From positions 1 through 30,061 of IMG/VR virus record IMGVR_UViG_3300027810_000040: a stretch of DNA of 30,061 nt; one strand, 5' to 3'. Of the stretch, positions 24,124 to 30,061 are shown one piece after another; position 1 is the first letter of the stretch, and each line of letters starts with the position of its first letter. The notes under the pieces were generated by a model. It ran no database searches. It was not told where the DNA came from and saw only the letters and a program-made list of their open reading frames with translations. This DNA comes from a virus. The position numbers were made by a program, and so were the translations under genes.

Positions 24124-24945
24124 TTAGTAAAGTTTCTTTAAAATCGCTTTATATACCTCCATGCCTTCATCTGTTTTGAAGTATGCAGCTAATGCGGAGT
24201 ATGGATGCTCATCAAACGGGATTGTTAAAAGTTTCCTGTTTGTTTCTCCATAATTGAATGTTCGTTGATCTTGTGATAAATTTATGATATTAGCTTCAAC
24301 AGCTTTCACACCAACATTTCTTAATTGTACATTGTCATCATTTGATAATTGTATAAACAAATTAGGTTGTCTTTTTGCAAAAATCATAAGATCTCTTTTA
24401 ATTTCGCTAGAAGATAAATCGCTAACCTTGCTTCCAAATTCAACTCTTAAGATTGCTTCAGCTTCATCAACTGTCATCGTTCTTGCAGAGTTCAATGCTT
24501 CTAATTCTAGTTCAATCCAGTCTAATTCATTTTCTGAAATTCCTACAGGATCAAATTCGTAATATATTTCATCTTTAAATGGATGATATAGTGATAATAA
24601 TTTTTGAAGAGCAACTCGTTCTTTAGGAACAACTAGCTGTCCATTACGCATTATAATTCTACCTAAGGTAGATGTACCTTTCTGTTCGTCAGCAAAAACT
24701 GATGGCTGATTGGTTGCGTATCTTAATTCTCTATTGTGACCTAACTCTTTGTCAAAATACAATAAAGGTTTTCTTTGACTATGCTTAGATGGCATGCTAT
24801 ACACCAACGGAGATTTACCCGTTTTTAAAACATAAGTTCTATCTTTAAATTCAAACACTGGTTTAGCAGGTGCTTGTGGAGCAGATTTTACTGCTACTGG
24901 CTGAGGAGCAACCTCAACTTTCTTTGCTACAGCTTGTTTAGCCAT
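24124..24945 (-). CDS. Virion structural protein downstream of the capsid gene
   Basis: This 273-residue protein has an Ala/Pro/Val/Lys-rich flexible N-terminus (1-28). A conserved-looking block follows: 'DRTYVLKTGKSPLVYSMPSK', 'KPLLYFD', 'NRELRYATNQPSVFADEQ'. It continues with an acidic helical region (about 125-185) and a C-terminal segment ending in 'EGMEVYKAILKKLY'. I associate the central block with structural proteins next to capsid genes in diverse marine tailed phages, but I know no proved function. Its place directly after the major capsid gene, separated by hairpins that could tune its level, suggests a head-associated or head-completion protein. It has no signal peptide, membrane span or catalytic motif. 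Confidence 0.72.
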   Translation of the reverse strand: MAKQAVAKKVEVAPQPVAVKSAPQAPAKPVFEFKDRTYVLKTGKSPLVYSMPSKHSQRKPLLYFDKELGHNRELRYATNQPSVFADEQKGTSTLGRIIMRNGQLVVPKERVALQKLLSLYHPFKDEIYYEFDPVGISENELDWIELELEALNSARTMTVDEAEAILRVEFGSKVSDLSSSEIKRDLMIFAKRQPNLFIQLSNDDNVQLRNVGVKAVEANIINLSQDQRTFNYGETNRKLLTIPFDEHPYSALAAYFKTDEGMEVYKAILKKLY

Positions 24946-24978
24946 AATATGATATAATTAAATAGTTTTTAAAAGTGT

Positions 24979-25018
24979 GACGATAGCCTATATATATAAT
25001 TAATAAGAAGCTATTGTC
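24979..25018 (-). promoter_or_regulatory. Hairpin in the capsid-gene/273-residue-gene spacer
   Basis: 24979-24987 pairs with 25010-25018 over nine positions (one G·T) around an AT-rich 22-base loop. On the minus strand it is followed by ACACTTTTAAAAAC, a poor T tract. It lies between the major capsid gene and the 273-residue gene and may partially terminate or stabilise the capsid transcript. Confidence 0.5.
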
Positions 25019-25024
25019 GTATAA

Positions 25025-25060
25025 GGGTAATAATTACCCCCGTAGATTCAACGAGGGTAA
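25025..25060 (-). promoter_or_regulatory. Two overlapping, mutually exclusive hairpins after the capsid gene
   Basis: 25025-25039 is a perfect inverted repeat (seven-base arms, one-base centre). 25034-25043 pairs with 25051-25060 over ten positions with one mismatch around a seven-base loop. The two share bases 25034-25039, so only one can form at a time. They start 20 bases after the capsid stop. An attenuator, a partial terminator or a processing element are all possible. Confidence 0.55.
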
Positions 25061-25079
25061 GAATTACATTAATTTAGTA

Positions 25080-26504
25080 CTAGGCTTTTTTCAACAATAC
25101 AAAGTTGTTAGCAGCTTGTACACATAAACATCTTTCTGATAAGAAGTGAACGTTCATTGCATCCTCGTCGCTTGTATAGTTTCCACCAACAGATCCAGTA
25201 ATCCAAGATTTCATCTTTCTATCATCTGCTTCAGAAGCTCTGTAACGGATGTGTAAAAATGGTCTTGAAATGTTCTGTCCTAATGATTGGTCATATACAG
25301 TTGAAGTTCCAGCTGGTACAATAACCCCTTCAATATCTCCAACTAATCCTCTAGTTGTAGCATCGTTTAAGTATTTCCAGTCAGTTTTATAGAAATCGTA
25401 AGATCCTCTACGGAATCCACTAAACCCTAAGTTAAGTGCCATGTCTTCAGAATTTTCGAATACTCCAAAAGAAGTTCCTCCTGCTCCGTAAGAATTTTGT
25501 GCAGCTAACATGTTATCAATTCCTAAAGAAGTAGCTCTATCTAAGAACATCATGTTCTCTTCAATAGCTCCCTGCTTATCTAGTTCTTGTAAGATAGCAT
25601 CAAAGTCTTCAAGTCCACTTCCAGCAGCGCCAAAATCAGCATCAGTATAAACTAATCCTCTATTTTCAAGTGCAGAGAAAAGACCATCAGATCCGTTAAG
25701 AGCAGTACCACCACCTAATCCAGCAGCTGGAGCAATTGGGTTTACAGCTTTTTCAGCTTCAATCATACTCATCTCTAATTGATCTTCAAAACGAATTCTA
25801 GCTTCGTGCTCAGATTTTAAATACCATAAGTATCCAGAAGTTCCAGCTTCAGTTGTTACTTCAACCCACCCGATTTGAGCAGTGTCAGAACCGTTTACAG
25901 CGTACTTATCTCTTAAGATAATTGGCTTGTTGTTAAATTGTTCGAAAGCAGCATCTACTGATGTTCCAGCGTTGCTTGTTCCTTTAGCATATTCAGAACC
26001 GTATACAAATACTTTACCAGCAGCGTGAGCGGTAATAGCTCCAGCATATCCAGCTACAGTTAATGTAACATCTCCAGCAGCGTCAGCAGCAGCAACAGAT
26101 TGTACATAAGCCTTTTGAACTGCTAATCCAGTATCAGAAGCTACAACGATAGTTGCTCCAGGGCCAATTAAGTTAGTTGATGCGTTGTTAGCATCTCCAG
26201 GAATTACTACAGTTGTTGCAGTAATAACTACAGGATCATATGCGATGTGTAATCTTCCTTGTTCAGACCATACAACTACATCAGAAGCCATAGGCATTTC
26301 TGCTCCTACCATACGTAAGAATCCAGAGATAGTACGGTTTCCGTATCTTTCTACTTCTTTCTCGTATACTTCTGGTAAAAATTGTTGTGTAAAATCTAAA
26401 TCAGTTAAAGTTAAATAGTTGTCATTAAATAATGTTTGTGTTGGGCGTGGTGTTAAATGCGCTAATGCGCCAGTACTACCCGTAAATGAGCCGTTTGCAG
26501 CCAT
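25080..26504 (-). CDS. Major capsid protein
   Basis: This 474-residue protein lies directly after the scaffold gene and has the features of an HK97-fold capsid subunit. It has an N-terminal arm (1-60, with 'FLPEVYEKEVERYGNRT') and then 'MPMASDVVVWSEQGRLHI'. An Ala/Val/Thr-rich beta region at about 95-175 could be a surface insertion. A long helix carries 'EARIRFEDQLEMSMIEAEKA' (about 235-255), and a C-terminal beta part is near 'HIRYRASEADDRKMKSW'. Codon choice is more uniform than in neighbours (frequent GCT/GCA, CCA, GTT), as expected of a very highly expressed gene. The leader is A/T-rich with no Shine-Dalgarno sequence. The assignment rests on order, length and fold-like pattern and is strong. 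Confidence 0.88.
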   Translation of the reverse strand: MAANGSFTGSTGALAHLTPRPTQTLFNDNYLTLTDLDFTQQFLPEVYEKEVERYGNRTISGFLRMVGAEMPMASDVVVWSEQGRLHIAYDPVVITATTVVIPGDANNASTNLIGPGATIVVASDTGLAVQKAYVQSVAAADAAGDVTLTVAGYAGAITAHAAGKVFVYGSEYAKGTSNAGTSVDAAFEQFNNKPIILRDKYAVNGSDTAQIGWVEVTTEAGTSGYLWYLKSEHEARIRFEDQLEMSMIEAEKAVNPIAPAAGLGGGTALNGSDGLFSALENRGLVYTDADFGAAGSGLEDFDAILQELDKQGAIEENMMFLDRATSLGIDNMLAAQNSYGAGGTSFGVFENSEDMALNLGFSGFRRGSYDFYKTDWKYLNDATTRGLVGDIEGVIVPAGTSTVYDQSLGQNISRPFLHIRYRASEADDRKMKSWITGSVGGNYTSDEDAMNVHFLSERCLCVQAANNFVLLKKA

Positions 26505-26529
26505 AATATTGGTTTTGTTTTAAGTTTAA

Positions 26530-27705
26530 TTATTTTTTACTCTTAATTCTCAACTTAGAAGAACTTTGACCGCCTGAAATTGACTTAACTGACCATCCGT
26601 TAGAAGCTACGACGTTTTCATGAGTCCCTCTAGGATCCATATCGATATTCTTGGCTTTGGACATTGTACCTTTAATTGCATCGGATTTACCTTGCTCATA
26701 AAAGTGACTTGCAATTGCATCAGCGTTCATAGCTGTGTATAAGGATTTGTGGTAACCAGCAGCATCATTCATTTCATTTTTATCATTCAAGAACTTCTTG
26801 ACAAAATTATTGATATTGCTTTGACTCTCCTTAACCTGGTCTGCGTTATTAACTTTAAAACGGAATTTCTTTTCACCAACACTGAAATCAAAACCTTTGA
26901 AGTCTTTGGAAAAAAGTTGTTCTGTCTTGTTATCGAAAGTAGACCTTTGTTTATCAGCTACTTTAGTAGCCTCCTCGTTGTTTTCTTTATAGCGATTAAA
27001 AAAATCAACCGCATTTTTTTGTTCTGGATTTAATTTTGATCCAGCTTTAATTTCTTGGTAATACTTACCTTTTAACCCTTCTAAGTGCCCCTTGGCTTTA
27101 GCGAGCTCTTCTTTATGCGCTAACTTTTTTCTTCGAATATCTCTATCTTCGTCAATATCCTCATCGTAAGCAAAGTTGTCTTCCATTAAGAAGTCAATCT
27201 CCTCTTTATCTAAATGAGGTTTTGTTGATTCATAGTATTCTCTTAATAGTTGTCCTTCATTTAAAGAAGCGTAATCGGTATTAAGCTTTACGTAATCTTC
27301 CAAGCTACCGCCTGTTTCATTCATGAATTCAACAACCTTCTGAATATTTTCTGGTAATTCAATACCAGATTCCTGTTGTTCAACTATAGCTTCTTGAATA
27401 TCCTCTTGCAAGTCTTCCGCAATTTCAGCAACTTCTTCGTTTGTTATTTCTTCAATAACGGATTCCTGAGCTTGAACGGACTCTTGCACTTGCTCAACAA
27501 CTGCTTCGCTACTTTGCGTGTCTTCAGGTTGTTCGACAATAGTATCGCCTGCATCTGGAGTTTGCTCTTGAACAGCCTCCTCTTGAGGTTTGTTTAGTTC
27601 TCCTAAATTTACTTTAATAATGCCATCGTCAAATGACATTGGCTTTTGAACTTCCTGAGTTGTTTCTTCAACTACAGGGGTTTCTTGTGTTGTTTCTTCT
27701 GACAT
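26530..27705 (-). CDS. Capsid scaffolding protein
   Basis: This 391-residue protein sits between portal and major capsid genes, the usual scaffold position. The first 120 residues are almost purely acidic and Gln-rich ('ETTQETPVVEETTQEVQ' and many Glu-Val-Gln repeats). The middle is helical and charged ('RRKKLAHKEELAKAKGHLEG'). The C-terminus is basic with 'SKLRIKSKK', matching the positively charged end that binds capsid subunits in known scaffolds. There is no hydrophobic core or catalytic motif, and no sign of an embedded prohead protease. It starts 32 bases after the portal stop and ends 25 bases before the capsid start. Role: core of the procapsid, later expelled or digested. Confidence 0.85.
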   Translation of the reverse strand: MSEETTQETPVVEETTQEVQKPMSFDDGIIKVNLGELNKPQEEAVQEQTPDAGDTIVEQPEDTQSSEAVVEQVQESVQAQESVIEEITNEEVAEIAEDLQEDIQEAIVEQQESGIELPENIQKVVEFMNETGGSLEDYVKLNTDYASLNEGQLLREYYESTKPHLDKEEIDFLMEDNFAYDEDIDEDRDIRRKKLAHKEELAKAKGHLEGLKGKYYQEIKAGSKLNPEQKNAVDFFNRYKENNEEATKVADKQRSTFDNKTEQLFSKDFKGFDFSVGEKKFRFKVNNADQVKESQSNINNFVKKFLNDKNEMNDAAGYHKSLYTAMNADAIASHFYEQGKSDAIKGTMSKAKNIDMDPRGTHENVVASNGWSVKSISGGQSSSKLRIKSKK

Positions 27706-27737
27706 GATAAAATATTATATAATTATTACTATTATTA

Positions 27738-30061
27738 TTACCTAGGATCAAAGGAACCTAGGTCAAAATCTCCGCTAAGTATGTCATTACCGCTAGATTC
27801 AAAGTTTTGAGGTGGTAAATCGTTTTGTCTTTGATTTATTAACTCGCTTTGTTGAGACGCTTGTATTTTAGTACGGTCGTCTTTTCTGTCTTCTTTTGAT
27901 TGTGCTTCTATCTTTTTGCCCTGAACTTCCATGCCTTTCAATTGCATATTCATTTGGAACTCTAATTGCATTAGCTCTTTCTTTAAAGCAGCTTCTTGCA
28001 TTAGTTTTTGGTAATCAATTTGTGCTTTAGCTTGTTCAAAAGAAATCTTTTGTTGAGTCAAAGCTTGTTGCTTTTGCACCTCAGAAGCCGCGGCAGCTTC
28101 ACTTGCTTGAGCGTTAGCTTGAGCTTGAGCTTGCATATTCTCTTGTTGCATCTTTTGATCCAACATTTGTTTTTCTTTCTTTCTTACTTTAAGTAATTGA
28201 TTAGCTAGTTTAATATTTTTAATATCACGTAGGTCGATAGCATCGGATAAATCAATCATACCCGCAGATACAGCTGCTTGTATATTGTTTTCAAGAACAG
28301 CTCTTTCTTCATCATCAGGAGTTAATTCTATAAATATACCAAAATCATACATATATAAGTTACTCATTTCCTCTAGCACCGCTACATTCTGATTACCTAT
28401 TTTGTGAATAAAAGCTTCTCTTGTTGGAGAGTATTCTATTATATCTGATATTCTTAATGATAAATTGTCACATAAATCTGCTGTTAAAAATAAACTACTA
28501 TCTAATATATGTCTTGTAGCTACATTTGAATTAGCTGCTGCTAATTTTTGTACACCTACTAATGCTCTAGAATCCGGAGTACTTCCATCTCTAGCTTCGT
28601 TTAATCCGGTAACATCCCGAATCATTTGCAAATAATAATTATACGTTGCTATTAAACTCTGTAATTTAGCGCCACCTGATCCAGACTGTAATTCCTGAAT
28701 AGGAACTTTTCCTGGATTCATATCACCTTCTTGAGTAAATGATCTACCAATTACGGAACCTGTTTGGAAATACATATTTAATGCTTCCTGCGGATTGTAA
28801 TTTGTACCATTCCCTAAATCAACTTCTGCGAAACCGTCAGCGTCTAAATAGACTCCATCTGGGACCATTCTTGACATAACTTGCTGTAGCTTCAAATGTG
28901 TCAACTGAATCATATCCGCAAACCCTGTTATACGCGATACGATGCTTTCTATGCGACCTTTATACATTCTAGGTGCTACTATGCTGTAATTCATTTTAAC
29001 CTTACTATAGTCGCTCTTTGGCCTTACCATATTTTTAGCCATTCCCCACTTAAGAGTTTTACCTCCGAGTACTTTTACTCCTTCGTATAAAACTTCTATT
29101 GAGTTAGACAATTTAGAAATACCCATTTCTTCCATCATTTCTTCTGGAGGATTAAACGTATCACTTTTAGGTATTGTTTTAACGGCTCCTGTAGCAGTCT
29201 CTTTTACTTTATATACGTCGTTAGCAAACGTTTTAAAGTTAAAATACAATATTTGAACCGTATTAGAGTCGTCGTCATCGTTGCGATCATATATTCCACT
29301 GCTACTGTATGATTGACTTGATATTTCTTTAAGTTCGTCTTCTGTTAATAAGGGAAATTGCTTTTTAAGCTCGTTTAAATGAACTCTTCTGACTTCACCT
29401 ACATAATATATATCGTCAAAATACGGAGATTCTGTATAAGACCACACTAAATTTGCTGGATCCACATACTCAACCTTAACTCCCTCAGCTTTTGTAAAAG
29501 AATTTTTAACTGCTCCGATTCCTATAGTTGTAATATCATAATTGCAACGCCTTTTTGTTAAATCGTATTTGTTGCCATCTAGCAATACATTTATAGCTTG
29601 TTCCTCTGCTAATTCTACTTGCTGCTTATAGCTAAGTTGCATGTGTAATTCTAGCTCTTCTTTGTTTTTAGGTAATGTTTCTGGATCTGTTTCAAATAAA
29701 CTAACTCCAAATTCAGCTTGAGCAAATTCTGCTAGTTCTTTCGTTTGCATATCCCGCAATATAGACTCCATGTACCTAGTACGTTTATCAACACCGTAAG
29801 GATCTTGAGAATAAGCTTTAATATCAAAAGATCTATCTGAAATACCGTTAACTACTATATCAACAAACTTTGGTATAATAGGAACTGGTTTCCAATCTAA
29901 ATTTAAGTAAGATAAATCTCCATTGATTGATAATTCATCTTTATACTTTTGAATTGATTGCTCTCCTCGAGCGTACAATCTTAAGTTGTGAAATGTGTTT
30001 TGATTACTTTGAAATCTACCTTGACCATTACTTGTAGTGTACCATTCACTCTCGATAGCTC
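27738..30061 (-). CDS. Portal protein (5' partial, runs off the right edge)
   Basis: The frame is open from the right edge to the stop at 27738, with 773 complete codons visible. Upstream of the TTG at 29978 the frame continues with 'WYTTSNGQGRFQSN' and 'HNLRLYARGEQSIQKYKDEL', the typical start region of such portals. The TTG is therefore not the real start and the true N-terminus lies outside the window. The body has 'LDWKPVPIIPKFVDIVVNGI' and a crown/stem region with 'GLNEARDGSTPDSRALVGVQ' (clip/wing part). A long Gln/Ala/Lys-rich coiled-coil barrel of about 150 residues precedes the C-terminus. It forms the twelve-fold gate for DNA at the head vertex. Length and barrel fit portals of crAss-like and related podophages. 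Confidence 0.9.
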   Translation of the reverse strand, partial: AIESEWYTTSNGQGRFQSNQNTFHNLRLYARGEQSIQKYKDELSINGDLSYLNLDWKPVPIIPKFVDIVVNGISDRSFDIKAYSQDPYGVDKRTRYMESILRDMQTKELAEFAQAEFGVSLFETDPETLPKNKEELELHMQLSYKQQVELAEEQAINVLLDGNKYDLTKRRCNYDITTIGIGAVKNSFTKAEGVKVEYVDPANLVWSYTESPYFDDIYYVGEVRRVHLNELKKQFPLLTEDELKEISSQSYSSSGIYDRNDDDDSNTVQILYFNFKTFANDVYKVKETATGAVKTIPKSDTFNPPEEMMEEMGISKLSNSIEVLYEGVKVLGGKTLKWGMAKNMVRPKSDYSKVKMNYSIVAPRMYKGRIESIVSRITGFADMIQLTHLKLQQVMSRMVPDGVYLDADGFAEVDLGNGTNYNPQEALNMYFQTGSVIGRSFTQEGDMNPGKVPIQELQSGSGGAKLQSLIATYNYYLQMIRDVTGLNEARDGSTPDSRALVGVQKLAAANSNVATRHILDSSLFLTADLCDNLSLRISDIIEYSPTREAFIHKIGNQNVAVLEEMSNLYMYDFGIFIELTPDDEERAVLENNIQAAVSAGMIDLSDAIDLRDIKNIKLANQLLKVRKKEKQMLDQKMQQENMQAQAQANAQASEAAAASEVQKQQALTQQKISFEQAKAQIDYQKLMQEAALKKELMQLEFQMNMQLKGMEVQGKKIEAQSKEDRKDDRTKIQASQQSELINQRQNDLPPQNFESSGNDILSGDFDLGSFDPR
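27740..27763 (-). promoter_or_regulatory. Hairpin covering the portal stop region
   Basis: 27740-27746 and 27757-27763 are seven-base perfect inverted repeats with a ten-base loop. They fall on the last codons of the portal gene, just before its stop. The following spacer is AT-rich (AATAATAATAG). It may modulate readthrough into the scaffold gene or mark an mRNA processing point. It could also be chance. Confidence 0.4.

Noticed and set aside
29976-29978. TTG as start codon of the portal gene
   Set aside because: The frame is open upstream to the window edge and the extra 27 residues look like genuine portal N-terminal sequence, so the gene is cut by the window.

Overview
The window is a fragment of an AT-rich, tightly packed genome of a tailed phage, most likely a short-tailed (podovirus-like) phage of a marine or other aquatic Bacteroidota host. 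The evidence is a complete virion gene set (portal, scaffold, major capsid, connector proteins, very large tail protein, small/medium/giant internal proteins, lysis genes), no integrase or other lysogeny gene, and gene starts preceded by A/T-rich leaders instead of Shine-Dalgarno sequences, as is usual for Bacteroidota. The portal, connector and 1447-residue tail proteins look like those of crAss-like and related Bacteroidota podophages. That placement is family recognition, not a search result.

Plus strand, 1-3731: the end of a nucleotide-metabolism/replication transcript. A gene tail runs in from the left edge. It is followed by a PD-(D/E)XK-type nuclease, two small overlapping genes, the class I ribonucleotide reductase small subunit (nrdB), a short coiled-coil protein and a compact large subunit (nrdA). 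The reading frames overlap or nearly touch. A strong intrinsic terminator at 3763-3794 closes the unit.

Minus strand, 30061 down to 3793: the late virion operon, read right to left. Portal (cut by the right edge), scaffold and major capsid protein build the head. A 273-residue structural protein follows, then two head-tail connector proteins and the 1447-residue tail protein. Next come three beta-rich, cysteine-containing proteins (468, 170, 291 residues) that share a repeated module and are candidate receptor-binding or adhesin parts, then a small conserved-looking protein. A 204/470/2710-residue trio resembles in order and size range the ejected internal proteins of T7-like phages. The operon ends with a basic 87-residue protein, a 52-residue single-span membrane protein (candidate holin) and an M15 peptidase endolysin, which converge on the RNR operon.

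The most interesting object is the 2710-residue protein. It has two 30-residue N-terminal repeats, a zincin-like HExxH site, a stretch resembling sigma-factor region 2, three recurrences of a Q-F-S motif that could mark processing or module borders, a late hydrophobic segment and a basic repeated tail. Other points of interest are the shared module in the tail genes, including a 23-base near-identical DNA repeat, and hairpins clustered at the ends of the portal, major capsid and 273-residue genes. I saw no tRNA, CRISPR array, insertion sequence, attachment site or gene-free stretch longer than about 135 bases.
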